The position numbers and the translations under genes are program-made. The notes beneath the pieces were generated by a model. It worked only from the letters and a program-made list of their open reading frames with translations, was not told the origin of the DNA and did not search any database. DNA of 64,000 nucleotides. Origin: Roseivirga sp. BDSF3-8. GTDB lineage: Bacteria > Bacteroidota > Bacteroidia > Cytophagales > Cyclobacteriaceae. The DNA lies in the NCBI RefSeq assembly GCF_041449215.1, contig NZ_JBGNFV010000001.1, positions 5,411,001-5,475,000 on the forward strand. The letters run 5' to 3'. How positions within the stretch are numbered: position 1 is the stretch's first letter; every line of letters begins with the position of its first letter. Positions 18,769 to 27,968 of this stretch are shown here, piece by piece.

Positions 18769-18933
18769 TCTACGTTTATTTCATTAACATTTGTAGTATG
18801 TAATGATAGGCAAATATTACTATTTATTCAATACTTGTAGAATATGTTTTTGTAAAAGGCGAATCACTGACTTGCAGGGGCCTGAACAATACGGCGGAAA
18901 GCCTATTGATGTAGTGTAAAACTTGTAAAGGCG

Positions 18934-19620
18934 ATGACTATGGATAAACCTGTGTGCTTTTTTGATGTAAACGAGACACTGCTGGACCTCTCTGAGTTAA
19001 GAGGATCTCTGAAGAAGAACGGCGGTTTTTCGGATGAAACGGTGAGCAGATGGTTTACGACTCTCCTGCACTACTCACTAGTAATGACAGCCGGTGGCCG
19101 GTATGCAGACTTTGGCGATATAGGGGCGGAAACGCTGAGAATGGTGGCAGAAGAACAGGGAATAAAATTATCTGAGGCAGAGGCTAAGGAATGGCTGAAG
19201 CCTATTCGCAGCCTGTCCCCACATGCTGATGTACAGGAAGGGCTGGCGGGCCTAAAGAAAAACGGCTACCGGCTGGTCGCCCTTACGAATGGCGGGCGGG
19301 AGACCCTGGAAAGCCAGATGGGGTATGCGGGGCTCACGGCCAGCTTTGATGCGTTACTCAGCGTGGAGGGCGTGGAGAAGTTTAAACCAAACAGGGAGGT
19401 GTATGCCTGGGCGGCGGAGCAGGCAGGTGTGGGGGCTGCTCAATGCCTGATGGTAGCCGCTCACCCCTGGGACATAGCGGGTGCGGCCTGGGCAGGCTGG
19501 CATACGTGCTATGTACAGCGAAGCAAGACGCGGCCCTACGGATTGGCAGGCGCACCGGATATTACAGTAGAAACGCTGCTGGAACTACCAGACGGCCTGC
19601 GCGCGCTAAGCAGGGCCTAG
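18934..19620 (+). CDS. HAD-superfamily hydrolase, haloacid dehalogenase type II-like
   Basis: A 228-residue cytoplasmic hydrolase. The nucleophile motif is FFDVNETLLD, with the first Asp as nucleophile; the second catalytic position of phosphatases (DxD) is Asn here, as is common in dehalogenase-like members, which do not need that acid. Further motifs are ALTNGG (motif II), the Lys of KFKPNREVY (motif III) and VAAHPWDIAGAAWAG (motif IV region). The helical cap lies at about residues 20-100. It is convergent with the next gene, overlapping its stop by four bases. The substrate is unknown; both dehalogenase and phosphatase remain possible. Confidence 0.88.
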   Translation: MTMDKPVCFFDVNETLLDLSELRGSLKKNGGFSDETVSRWFTTLLHYSLVMTAGGRYADFGDIGAETLRMVAEEQGIKLSEAEAKEWLKPIRSLSPHADVQEGLAGLKKNGYRLVALTNGGRETLESQMGYAGLTASFDALLSVEGVEKFKPNREVYAWAAEQAGVGAAQCLMVAAHPWDIAGAAWAGWHTCYVQRSKTRPYGLAGAPDITVETLLELPDGLRALSRA

Positions 19621-20153
19621 TCGGTAATTTCTGATTTGCTTAGCGAGGCATGCACCTCATTAAGCCCCATAAGGGCGGCCGAGCCGTACCACTCTTTGAG
19701 CTCCATTTCCAGGCTGCCGGACTGTACGGCCGGGTCAGTATTGGTAAGGGCTTGGGCCTCTTCTATGCTGTTAACGGCAAATACATATATGCCCCGCATT
19801 TCGCCGTCTCCAAAGAAGGGGCCTGCCAGGACCAGCTTATTCTCTTCGGCCAGGCGTGAGATGTTTTTCATATGGGCAATCTGCAGTTCGGCGGCTTTCA
19901 CAGAGTCCTGCTCACGGTTAGGCCCCTTTTTCAGGAAAGCGATCACATATTTACGCATACCATAATCATCTGCTCCGTAAGCTTTGGCTTTGAGCGAGTC
20001 ATAGCCTGACGTAGGGGCCGCTTCAGTTTCAGCTTGGGCAGTACTATCACTGGCAGGAGGCTCCTGCTGCTCTCCGGTACCGGTGGTGTCGCAGGCATTC
20101 AGACAAAAGAGTGTCGCTGCCAGCAGTATGAGGGAGACGGATAAATTTTTCAT
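19617..20153 (-). CDS. YciI-like domain lipoprotein
   Basis: A 178-residue lipoprotein: the signal ends in LFCLNAC, followed by a low-complexity linker rich in Glu, Ser and Ala, then a YciI-type alpha-beta domain (residues 65-165) with KYVIAFLKKGPNREQD and LAGPFFGDGEMRGIYVFAV. YciI domains are ferredoxin-like folds of unclear activity; a membrane-anchored one is a common Bacteroidota variant. The 3' end overlaps the tail of the convergent HAD gene by four bases, leaving no room for a terminator between them. Confidence 0.82.
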   Translation of the reverse strand: MKNLSVSLILLAATLFCLNACDTTGTGEQQEPPASDSTAQAETEAAPTSGYDSLKAKAYGADDYGMRKYVIAFLKKGPNREQDSVKAAELQIAHMKNISRLAEENKLVLAGPFFGDGEMRGIYVFAVNSIEEAQALTNTDPAVQSGSLEMELKEWYGSAALMGLNEVHASLSKSEITD

Positions 20154-20221
20154 GTTGGGTGGAATGGGGTGGAATGGGTTGACTTATCTAAAATAAGGAA
20201 TTTTGCGAGAAACGGATGGTA

Positions 20222-21133
20222 CTATTGTCCATTGGCCATCGCCTTTTCATAGGCTTCTGCAAACGACCTGGTGGCTTCTCTGCGGCCAATGGTGTTTACA
20301 TGCAGGTGGTCAAAAAACAGGCTATCGTCTTTTATCACGCCGGTATGATTAATAACTGAGGCAGGAAAATGACTAAGGATTTCGGTATAGTGTATGTTCT
20401 GATAAGGGGCCACATAGAATAGTAAGCGACAGTTATTCTCTTTCGCCAGGGCGACAAATTCACCTAAGCGAGGATTGGTTATATGGCCCTCGGCGATCTC
20501 TTCCTTGTCTGCTTTTTGCTCCTTATACTTCCTGACGGGATAGGTATAATTGCCGCGCTCATCGAAGCGGTTTCTGCGCTCCGGCTTAAGGGCGGTGAGC
20601 AGGGAGGGGATGGCAAGCTCGAGGTTATAGTAGGAGAAACTGAGAAAGGGCAGCCAGGCGGAGTAAGCAAGGGGCTTTACCGTGCCTTCCTCGTATTTCA
20701 TAAAGTGCTGATATACATAATCCCTCGCGGCAAATGGGGCAAAGCGGTAATCGTTATTGCCGAGCTTACCGGAGGTTTTCTCAAAATGTGCCTTATCCAG
20801 TACCAGTACGCAGACGTCTGCCTTGTAGCCGGAGCTGAAAAAATGCCGCATCATCAATAGCTGAGACTTAAGGTCGGTATCATCCATAGAAAGATTGATC
20901 CCGTTTGTTTCCATTAGGCTATCGGCCAGGTGGGTATCGAGCGTCGTGAGTCCCCGACTGCTGCCAAGCAGGAAATAATCGAAGCGGGTACCTTCATCAA
21001 AGCTATGGACTAAAAAGGTGCTTTTATAAAAAGCGGAGTGCCTGAGGCTATAGGATGCCAGGGCGGCCAGGCCGTTGGCAATGAGCAGGAGAATAACCAA
21101 ATAGACGGCGGATCTGATAAGAAACTTTCGCAT
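20222..21133 (-). CDS. SGNH-hydrolase-like partner of the MBOAT acyltransferase
   Basis: A 303-residue protein with an N-terminal signal anchor (FLIRSAVYLVILLLIANGLAAL). The periplasmic part begins with FDYFLLGSSRG, resembling the block I Ser of SGNH/GDSL esterases, and ends with DSLFFDHLHVNTIG, resembling the D-x-x-H of block V. I start it at the Met before RKFLIRS; the longer frame would overlap the MBOAT gene heavily. It follows that gene by two bases. By analogy with AlgI/AlgJ-type pairs it probably completes acyl transfer to a surface polysaccharide or other envelope substrate (inference). Confidence 0.75.
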   Translation of the reverse strand: MRKFLIRSAVYLVILLLIANGLAALASYSLRHSAFYKSTFLVHSFDEGTRFDYFLLGSSRGLTTLDTHLADSLMETNGINLSMDDTDLKSQLLMMRHFFSSGYKADVCVLVLDKAHFEKTSGKLGNNDYRFAPFAARDYVYQHFMKYEEGTVKPLAYSAWLPFLSFSYYNLELAIPSLLTALKPERRNRFDERGNYTYPVRKYKEQKADKEEIAEGHITNPRLGEFVALAKENNCRLLFYVAPYQNIHYTEILSHFPASVINHTGVIKDDSLFFDHLHVNTIGRREATRSFAEAYEKAMANGQ

Positions 21134-21135
21134 GT

Positions 21136-22560
21136 CTAAAACTGGAAATATATGAAGTTTGCGTGGTTTTTGAGCGCCCCGACGAAGAGTATCATGAGGC
21201 ATAGGCCCAGCAGGAGGCGGCTATCCAGCAGCACTTCTTTTTGCTGACGGCGGAAGGCATAGGTCTCCACTGCCAGTAAGAGCAGTATGGAACCAAAGGA
21301 GATCGCGGTGATGAGCATGTACTTGGAGGAAATCAGGAAGTAGGCTGCCTTACCCCCACCGGAAAACATCCTGATCAGGTAGTCATTAGCCATGCCTACT
21401 GAATCTGACCGGAAGTAAACCCAGGCAAGTGTCACAATGATGAAGTTTATCAGGGTCTTGCCCAGGGTAGCGGCCATATGGGGCGTGGTGGCGAGGGTGG
21501 TGCTGGCCTTGCGTTTCATAAAAACGGGGATGTAGAGCATGGCATGTATACCTCCCCATACAATGAAGGTCCAGTTGGCTCCATGCCAGAATCCGCTTAC
21601 CAGAAATACGACGGCGATGTTCCTCAGGGCTACGGCCTGGGATATCCTGCTGCCTCCCAGGGGGATGTATACATAGTCTCTAAACCAGGTAGAGAGGGAA
21701 ATATGCCACCGTTTCCAAAACTCACTGATATTAGGTGAGAGGTAGGGAAAGAGGAAATTGGTCATAAGATCGAAGCCGAAAAGGCGCCCTGTACCAATAG
21801 CAATATCTGAATACCCGCTGAAATCGCAGTATATCTGGAAGGCAAAGAGCACTGCGCCCAGCACAAGAGCCAGGGATGACTGGGCTTCATAATTGGTAAA
21901 TATACCATCGACTATAATGGCGGCATTATCGGCCACTACCATTTTCTTGAAGAGGCCCCATACGATGATCCTGGCTCCGGATACGGCAAAGGCATAATCA
22001 AATGTTCTCTTTTTATAGAACTGTGGGAGGAGGTGGCTGGCTTTTTCAATAGGGCCTGCCACTAACTGGGGAAAAAAGCTAACGAAGGCAGAGAAGGCGA
22101 CGAAGTCTCGGGTAGGGGTCATTTTGTGCTGGTAGACATCCAGGGTGTAGCTGAGTGTCTGGAAGGTGTAGAAACTGATGCCCACCGGTAAAATAATATC
22201 CAGCATGCGGACATCGGGCCGGCTGCCAAAGAATGTAAAGGCGGTAATGAAGTTGTCTATAAAGAAGTTATAGTACTTAAAGAACCCGAGTATACCGAGG
22301 TTTGCGAGGAGGCTACACCATAGCAGGAGCTTACGTCTGCCTTTTCTATCTTCCTCTGCCAGGGCAATACCGATGGAATAGTCGATGCCTGTGCTGAGTA
22401 CAATAAGGAAAAGAAAGCGCCAGTCCCATGAGCCATAGAACACGTAGCTGGCCACTACGATAAGGAGGTTCTGGACTTTGAGGTTCTTATTCAGCACAAA
22501 CCAGTAGAGCCCAAAAACTACCGGCAGAAAAATGGCAAAATCTATTGAATTAAAAAGCAT
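21136..22560 (-). CDS. MBOAT-family O-acyltransferase (AlgI-like)
   Basis: A 474-residue polytopic membrane acyltransferase. Family signatures are FSGYSDIAIGTGRLFG, the FWKRWHISLSTWFRDYVYIPLGG segment and SGFWHGANWTFIVWGG, in which the His is the catalytic residue. It begins with MLFNSIDFAIFLPVVFGLYW, as AlgI-like proteins do. Such proteins move acyl groups (often acetyl) across the inner membrane. It is the first gene of a pair with an SGNH-like periplasmic protein two bases downstream. The acceptor is unknown and no polysaccharide biosynthesis genes are nearby. Confidence 0.93.
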   Translation of the reverse strand: MLFNSIDFAIFLPVVFGLYWFVLNKNLKVQNLLIVVASYVFYGSWDWRFLFLIVLSTGIDYSIGIALAEEDRKGRRKLLLWCSLLANLGILGFFKYYNFFIDNFITAFTFFGSRPDVRMLDIILPVGISFYTFQTLSYTLDVYQHKMTPTRDFVAFSAFVSFFPQLVAGPIEKASHLLPQFYKKRTFDYAFAVSGARIIVWGLFKKMVVADNAAIIVDGIFTNYEAQSSLALVLGAVLFAFQIYCDFSGYSDIAIGTGRLFGFDLMTNFLFPYLSPNISEFWKRWHISLSTWFRDYVYIPLGGSRISQAVALRNIAVVFLVSGFWHGANWTFIVWGGIHAMLYIPVFMKRKASTTLATTPHMAATLGKTLINFIIVTLAWVYFRSDSVGMANDYLIRMFSGGGKAAYFLISSKYMLITAISFGSILLLLAVETYAFRRQQKEVLLDSRLLLGLCLMILFVGALKNHANFIYFQF

Positions 22561-22660
22561 TCCTCTCTTTACGTCCTGTATCAGGTCCGCTCACCACAAA
22601 CCTGAATTTTTTCGGCGCGAAAGATAGGCATTTTAATCGAAAGGTATGGAGCCTTCTTCT

Positions 22661-23137
22661 TTAGTCATGCAGGCCGAGCAGACGCATGATGACGAGCATC
22701 TGGCCGGTGTGGTAGGCGCTGTGCTCGATCACGAGCAGGGCCTCACGCAGCAAGGTCTGCCCGCTGCCATGATCAAATGTGCGGAACAGACCGTTTTGCT
22801 CATCGGAGACCAGTTGCACGAATTGCTCACGCTCATCCTGGTAGGCAGCTATGGTCTCTTCCCACTCCTGCCGGCTGGCGGGTGCTTTGCTATCCGGCCA
22901 GTAATCACCGGGCCAGGAAGGGGCTTTGTAATCAGGGTTTGTACTGAAGTCGAGTATGTCCTTTTGTGCATACCTGAGGTGGTAGAGTTGCTGCCAGAAG
23001 GAGTAAGGCAGTTCTGCCGGTACCTCTCCGGCGCGTTCATAGGGCATTTCATCCAGTATCTGGTCTATGGGCATAAATGCTTCTCCTCCCTTCAGGTGCT
23101 TGACAATCTGTTTGCGTAGGTAGGCGGTCTCTTCCAT
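22661..23137 (-). CDS. DinB-family protein
   Basis: A 158-residue four-helix protein of the DinB/YfiT superfamily. The metal-binding histidines are seen in LYHLRYAQKDIL (helix 2) and HSAYHTGQML (HxxxH, helix 4). Related proteins are thiol-dependent S-transferases or have unknown function. It stands alone on the minus strand, divergent from the small lipoprotein gene at 23.3 kb. Confidence 0.82.
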   Translation of the reverse strand: MEETAYLRKQIVKHLKGGEAFMPIDQILDEMPYERAGEVPAELPYSFWQQLYHLRYAQKDILDFSTNPDYKAPSWPGDYWPDSKAPASRQEWEETIAAYQDEREQFVQLVSDEQNGLFRTFDHGSGQTLLREALLVIEHSAYHTGQMLVIMRLLGLHD

Positions 23138-23199
23138 TTAGCTAATTGGTTAATGTATTTAACCGTCTAACTGCTTCATAAGGGATTTGTGTATTTTCA

Positions 23200-23230
23200 G
23201 TTGCTTTTATTCTGTGAGGACTTAAGTTTG
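23200..23230 (+). promoter_or_regulatory. Bacteroidota-type sigma promoter
   Basis: GTTG, a 19-base spacer and TAAGTTTG fit the Bacteroidota primary-sigma consensus (TTTG, about 19 bases, TAnnTTTG) with one mismatch. The start codon of the small lipoprotein gene follows about 67 bases later. Confidence 0.55.
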
Positions 23231-23296
23231 CACTAACAGCTAACAATTTGGGGTGGCTGTGACTTACTTTTTACGTTAACAACAATCAAACGAATT

Positions 23297-23623
23297 ATGA
23301 AAAAAGTACTTTTCACACTGGCCTTTTCGCTTGTGGCCCTGGTAATGATGCAGGCCTGTGGCGAAGGCAGTGAATCATACGACGTAGTAGAGTCTGGCTC
23401 ATACATGGGCACTATCTCAGAGGTAGAAGCCGAAGAGACTGAGATCTACGTGGACCTTGATAATGGTAAAAAGCTTGAACTATACTTTACTGATGAGACT
23501 CAGGTGACTATGAACGGCAACTCGGCTGTATTTGAAGACCTGCAGGAAGGCGCTAAAGTAGAAGTGACCGTAGAGAAAAAAGGCCAGCGCATGGAGCCTG
23601 TTACGGTAAAGATCATGCAATAA
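23297..23623 (+). CDS. Small exported lipoprotein of unknown function
   Basis: A 108-residue protein with a clear lipoprotein signal (FTLAFSLVALVMMQAC). The mature part is a small beta-rich domain: GTISEVEAEETEIYVDLDNGK, ELYFTDETQVTMNG and VEVTVEKKGQRMEPVTVKI, alternating strands that look like an OB- or YgiW-like barrel (inference). It is followed three bases later by a DUF2231 membrane gene, so the two are co-transcribed from the promoter upstream. No enzymatic residues stand out. Confidence 0.75.
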   Translation: MKKVLFTLAFSLVALVMMQACGEGSESYDVVESGSYMGTISEVEAEETEIYVDLDNGKKLELYFTDETQVTMNGNSAVFEDLQEGAKVEVTVEKKGQRMEPVTVKIMQ

Positions 23624-23626
23624 CAC

Positions 23627-24121
23627 ATGTTGCAGATACCATCAATGTGGCGGACAGAGCTATTACACCCTCTGTCCGTACACTTTCCCATAGCCCTTCT
23701 TACCATGGCTGCTCTCTGTGGCCTGGTATATCTTTTTGTAAGGCAAAAAAGCTTTGCACCCTATCTTCGCTTTAGTACTTCCCTCCTGCTCCTCTCCGGC
23801 GTGGCGCTGTTTTGGGTCGCCTATTATACCGGTGACCAGGCTTATGAGGTGGTGGTGCGGACCATCTGCGACCCGAGTGTACTAAAAGACCATCTCTTCT
23901 GGGCTAATACCTCAGCCTATATCTTTTCAGCAGCCGCCTTACTGGAAATAGCACGCTACATTTTTCACCTGCAAAAAAAGGCCTGGACTACGCTACTAGT
24001 TGTGCTGTTACTGACAGGTGGTACTGCTGCTATCTCTTATGCGGGACACCTTGGCGCAACGGTGGTCTACCAGCAGGCCGGCGGAGTGTATACACCGGAT
24101 GGTGACTGTACGGGGTTTTAA
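23627..24121 (+). CDS. DUF2231 membrane protein
   Basis: A 164-residue inner-membrane protein with four hydrophobic segments. The start of the domain, LLHPLSVHFPIALLTMAALCG, is the DUF2231 signature (HPxxVHFPIAL), and the paired DHLFWANTSAYIFSAA segment is also typical. DUF2231 proteins often accompany cytochromes or heme proteins, but none is next to this gene. It is the second gene of an operon with the small lipoprotein. Confidence 0.85.
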   Translation: MLQIPSMWRTELLHPLSVHFPIALLTMAALCGLVYLFVRQKSFAPYLRFSTSLLLLSGVALFWVAYYTGDQAYEVVVRTICDPSVLKDHLFWANTSAYIFSAAALLEIARYIFHLQKKAWTTLLVVLLLTGGTAAISYAGHLGATVVYQQAGGVYTPDGDCTGF

Positions 24122-24241
24122 ATGATATAGTAAATTTACCTGATTATTACCTAGTCTTACAGCCCATTACAATTCATAGTATTTTTTGGAAAATCACGTA
24201 TTTAATTACCTGATATTCATTAAATTATAAGAAAAAATCCT

Positions 24242-25873
24242 ATGAAAAATCAACCACAACACTCCAGGAGAATGTTGCTGATAGCGGCATGCCTGATGCT
24301 TTTTGCCCAACCCGCCATATCACAATTTTGGCAGACCCCGGGCAGTTCCAATACAACAGTTACTATCGCTCGCCAGGGCAGAGTCGGGGTGGGCATACCC
24401 TCCTCCGGTTTTTCTTCTTTCAATGCCAGTTCCGGACGCTATAGTGTAGCCAATCGCGTGGGCTTTTTGGTGCAGGGCAGTAGCTTTACAAATGTCTCTA
24501 ATATTGGTCACCTCCTGACCGGTGACTATGGCCAGGAAAGCACAGGGGATGTCTGGACCTCTATCGGGGGACCTGGTAGCCCTGGTATCTCGGGGCTCCC
24601 TATTTACGGTACGCGCCACCAGTTTGATGTGTACTCTGTAAACATGGCCCTTGCAGACCGCAATATATTATCAGGGACCAGTGGTTCCAGTGGCATCAGA
24701 GATGCCATCATATTTTATGATGCAGGTCCTGGTAATAATAGCCGGATGCTTATTGGAAAAACTCAGGGGGCAGGACAAATACGGCCTGATGTGGTCATTA
24801 ATGCTAATGGAAACATTGGTATAGGTACCACCTCATCAAATGTAGGGTCCGGAAACTCTGCAAAACTGAAAGTGCAGGGATCTACTGCTAATAAAGACCT
24901 CACGTTATATGTACAGGATAAAAATGCAACATCGTCTACGGTGCCAAGCTACGCGCTTGGAGTAGGGCCAAGCAGTGCGCCTGCGATTTACCTGGGGTAT
25001 AGTACTTCCTCAAGTTTTATTGCCAGTAATGATGATCCCCTGAAGCTAGGTAGGGAGGAGAGTGGCTCATTTAATGAGATACTTACTATTACCAGGAGTA
25101 TATCTTCGGACGTAGTGGTAATAGATGGTGATCTTTGGCCGAACTTTGGTATCAATGCAGATATAGGTAACTCAGGAAGCAGGGCATGGAATGATGTATT
25201 TGCAGATAACTTTATTAATATATCGGATGCCAGATCAAAGGAAAAGGTAGAGCCTTTGCCTTATGGCCTGGAACATATCAAACAGCTAAATCCTGTGACC
25301 TTTCAGTGGAAAGATAAGCCACAGGAAGGCCTTCACTCGGGTTTACTGGCCCAGGAGGTACAGAAGGTGATCCCTGAAGTGGTATACGACCCAAATAAGG
25401 ATATCAGGTATGACAAGGAGGGGAGGGCACTGACTCCGGAAAAAGATGCCCGGTACGGAATACGGTACCAGGAACTCATTCCCGTATTGATCAGGGCCAT
25501 GCAGGAGATGAGCGAGACGATCGAAGGATTGGAAAGCAGGCTGGCTACGTATGAAACAGCCGGCAAATCGGAAAGAAACGCGAATAACCTGCTGGAAACC
25601 GGTGCGGAAAGATCGTCTTTGCTCTTTCAAAACAGCCCAAACCCATATAGTCAGCGAACAGAAATCACCTTTTACCTTTCGGAACAGGTCACAGAAGCCT
25701 CTTTGCTCATTTTCGATATGAATGGCAGGCAGTTGGATAATATAGGCATAAACAGCCGGGGGGATAGCGGAATAACGATAGATGGAAACAGATTCCAGCC
25801 CGGCATGTACATATATACGCTTATAGCTGATGGAAGGGAGGTTGATTCAAAAAGAATGATCCTGGTAAAGTAA
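24242..25873 (+). CDS. Secreted tail-fibre-like protein with S74 chaperone domain and T9SS tail
   Basis: A 543-residue protein with a signal peptide (LIAACLMLFAQPAISQ). Residues 20-320 are repetitive, Gly/Ser-rich and fibre-like. Residues about 328-420 form a peptidase S74 intramolecular chaperone domain: ISDARSKEKVEPLPYGLEHI, LNPVTFQWK and GLLAQEVQKVIPEVV contain the family Ser-Asp-x-Arg and Lys features. A short coiled coil (ALIRAMQEMSETIEGLESRL) follows, and the C-terminal 75 residues are a T9SS sorting domain (NSPNPYSQRTEI to SKRMILVK). It is therefore an exported trimeric fibre candidate (inference). It is monocistronic with its own terminator. Confidence 0.9.
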   Translation: MKNQPQHSRRMLLIAACLMLFAQPAISQFWQTPGSSNTTVTIARQGRVGVGIPSSGFSSFNASSGRYSVANRVGFLVQGSSFTNVSNIGHLLTGDYGQESTGDVWTSIGGPGSPGISGLPIYGTRHQFDVYSVNMALADRNILSGTSGSSGIRDAIIFYDAGPGNNSRMLIGKTQGAGQIRPDVVINANGNIGIGTTSSNVGSGNSAKLKVQGSTANKDLTLYVQDKNATSSTVPSYALGVGPSSAPAIYLGYSTSSSFIASNDDPLKLGREESGSFNEILTITRSISSDVVVIDGDLWPNFGINADIGNSGSRAWNDVFADNFINISDARSKEKVEPLPYGLEHIKQLNPVTFQWKDKPQEGLHSGLLAQEVQKVIPEVVYDPNKDIRYDKEGRALTPEKDARYGIRYQELIPVLIRAMQEMSETIEGLESRLATYETAGKSERNANNLLETGAERSSLLFQNSPNPYSQRTEITFYLSEQVTEASLLIFDMNGRQLDNIGINSRGDSGITIDGNRFQPGMYIYTLIADGREVDSKRMILVK

Positions 25874-25897
25874 CTTAAACAGTGTTTAAATAAACAG

Positions 25898-25931
25898 AGG
25901 GCCACCCATACGTAAGTGGCCCTTCTTTTTT
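25898..25931 (+). terminator. Rho-independent terminator of the S74/T9SS gene
   Basis: An 8-bp stem (AGGGCCAC / GTGGCCCT), a 10-base loop and then TCTTTTTT, 25 bases past the stop codon. Confidence 0.9.
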
Positions 25932-25986
25932 AGATTGCCGTGCCTTTTTTAAGCTATATTATTCTTTAAGTAATTAACATTTTCAT

Positions 25987-26445
25987 TTGCCCATAAAATA
26001 CGTCCATACCAATATCATAGCAGGCGACTGGAAGCGGCTGGCTGACTTTTATATCGAGGTATTCGGCTGTGAGCCGGTACCACCGGCACGCGACCTGCGG
26101 GGTGGCTGGCTGGATGATGGCACGGGCGTAAGTCATGCGCACCTGAGGGGGATGCACCTGCGGCTGCCCGGCCATGGGAAGACCGGCCCCACCCTGGAAA
26201 TATATGCCTACGATAATATGCTGGAAAAAGAAAGTCCGGCTGCGAATCGCAAAGGGTTCGGGCATATTGCCTTTGCTGTGGATGACGTGGAGGATATCAC
26301 TCAACGTGTGATAAATGCGGGAGGCGGGGCCTTAGGTAAGGTCGTGCAGCACGCGGTGAAGGGCGTGGGCCTGCTTACCTTCACCTACCTTACAGATCCG
26401 GAGGGGAATATTGTAGAAGTACAGCACTGGTCAGACGAAGCGTAG
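25987..26445 (+). CDS. VOC-superfamily (glyoxalase/bleomycin resistance-like) protein, TTG start
   Basis: A 152-residue protein made of two beta-alpha-beta-beta-beta modules. The first begins KYVHTNIIAGDWKRLADFYIEVFG and the second GFGHIAFAVDDVEDITQRV, each with a potential metal-binding His, and DPEGNIVEVQ supplies the closing acid. No ATG lies upstream in frame, and the conserved first strand begins right after a TTG codon, so TTG is the likely start. The family is clear; the substrate is not. Confidence 0.85.
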   Translation: MPIKYVHTNIIAGDWKRLADFYIEVFGCEPVPPARDLRGGWLDDGTGVSHAHLRGMHLRLPGHGKTGPTLEIYAYDNMLEKESPAANRKGFGHIAFAVDDVEDITQRVINAGGGALGKVVQHAVKGVGLLTFTYLTDPEGNIVEVQHWSDEA

Positions 26446-26576
26446 TCAGCCGCCCCTACCCTGCTTGTGCTTAGATAAGGGGCTGCCACTTCCATATACC
26501 TTATCTACCATCTACATAAAGTCATAAGGTTTCTCTCAAAGGTTTTTCTAACATGAGCAGGAAAACCTAATTGAAT

Positions 26577-27968
26577 ATGAAAGGACGCACCTTACTACTA
26601 GGGGCCGGCGTAGTGGTAGCCTGCCTCACTGCTTGTGATACCGACCAAGCCCCCTCTGATACTCCCCTACGGGACTCTCAACAACAGGTAATCAGGGAAG
26701 AGGTGCCTGCGCTGCTGGACAGCCTGGTGCCGGCCTTGCAGGCAGCGCATAACGTCCCCGCAGTAGGCATCGCTGTGGTGCGTGAGGGGAAGGTAGTACA
26801 TGCCACTACCTATGGCTCTCACCAGGACGGCCGCCAGGCGCCACCCAATACGCTGTTTAATGTGGCGTCTATTACTAAACCGGTGACTACCATAACGACG
26901 CTGCGGCTGGTGCAAAGCGGCGAGTGGTCGCTGGATGAGCCGCTGCACTCCTGGTGGGTGGATGAAGATGTGGAGGCGGACCCACGCCACCGGGCGATTT
27001 CGACCCGCCACAGCCTCACGCACACCACAGGGTTTAAAAACTGGCGACGGATGGAGCCTGAAGGGCAACTAACGATACACAGTGAGCCGGGAAGCAGGTA
27101 CCAGTACAGCGGCGAGGGAATGGAGTACCTGCGTAAGGCACTGGAAGCCCGGTTTGGCAAGGACCTGAATATGCTGGCGGATTCGCTGGTATTTACCCCA
27201 CTGGACATGAAGGACGCTACGCTGGCATGGCTGCCGGATGAGGATACGGCCCGCTTTGCCTGGTGGTATGATAGTAACGGGCAAGCCTATGATGTGTCTT
27301 ACGCTACGCCTGAGGTAAGTGCTGCGGATGACCTGATCGTTTCTGCAGGGGATCTGGCACACTTTGCTATCGGGGCCATGAAGCCGGATTTTATCGGAGA
27401 CAGCCTATACGCAGAAATGATTACCCCCCAGGTAGCGATCCACGATAACGCCTCTATGGGACTGGGTTGGCAACTGGTGCAGGACTTGCCAGGCGGCCAC
27501 TATTCCCTGAGCCATGAGGGTGGAGACAAGGGGGTAGCGACTATAATGGTGATGCTCCCGCAGGCAAATAGTGCCGTCATTGTACTCACAAATGGCGACA
27601 ATGGCAGTATCATTTGCAACGAGGTGGTGAAGCAGGTGATACCTTTTGGTGAGGAGATCATCAGAAAGCTATCGTGGGGTGGCGAGATTCCCGAAGTGGT
27701 AACGGTACCTGATACCTTGCTGGACAGGTATGCCGGAGCGTACAGAACGAACCAGCAGACGGACCTGAACTTTACAAAGACGGCGAGGGGGCTGAAGATC
27801 AAAGGCCAGGGGGTGCCGACTATCGAAATTTACCCTTCGGCAGAAAACCGCTTTTTCCCTGCAGACTATGAGTTGTTCTTCGTATTTGAGGCTACGGACT
27901 CCGGCATGACGTTTAAGCTGCTTAACCAGGGTAATGCCATACTGGAAGGCACTAAAAAGAGGAAGTGA
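26577..27968 (+). CDS. Class C beta-lactamase-fold serine hydrolase lipoprotein
   Basis: A 463-residue lipoprotein (signal ending VVACLTAC). The penicillin-binding-protein fold is shown by the SxxK motif in ASITKPVTT (Ser nucleophile and Lys), the YSG of the second motif (YQYSGEGMEY) and the third-motif HEGGDKG. A C-terminal extension of about 90 residues (YAGAYRTNQQTDL) is a lipocalin-like domain common in this family. An ATG follows two codons after a TTG; I take the ATG. These enzymes are usually esterases or D-amino-acid peptidases rather than resistance determinants, and nothing here suggests antibiotic resistance. Confidence 0.87.
   Translation: MKGRTLLLGAGVVVACLTACDTDQAPSDTPLRDSQQQVIREEVPALLDSLVPALQAAHNVPAVGIAVVREGKVVHATTYGSHQDGRQAPPNTLFNVASITKPVTTITTLRLVQSGEWSLDEPLHSWWVDEDVEADPRHRAISTRHSLTHTTGFKNWRRMEPEGQLTIHSEPGSRYQYSGEGMEYLRKALEARFGKDLNMLADSLVFTPLDMKDATLAWLPDEDTARFAWWYDSNGQAYDVSYATPEVSAADDLIVSAGDLAHFAIGAMKPDFIGDSLYAEMITPQVAIHDNASMGLGWQLVQDLPGGHYSLSHEGGDKGVATIMVMLPQANSAVIVLTNGDNGSIICNEVVKQVIPFGEEIIRKLSWGGEIPEVVTVPDTLLDRYAGAYRTNQQTDLNFTKTARGLKIKGQGVPTIEIYPSAENRFFPADYELFFVFEATDSGMTFKLLNQGNAILEGTKKRK

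Noticed and set aside
26474-26506. AGATAAGG / CCTTATCT inverted repeat as terminator of the VOC gene
   Set aside because: The loop is 17 bases, the stem AT-rich and no T-tract follows; too weak to call.
26571-26576. TTG as start of the beta-lactamase-fold hydrolase
   Set aside because: An ATG two codons later begins the same signal peptide and is the more usual start.
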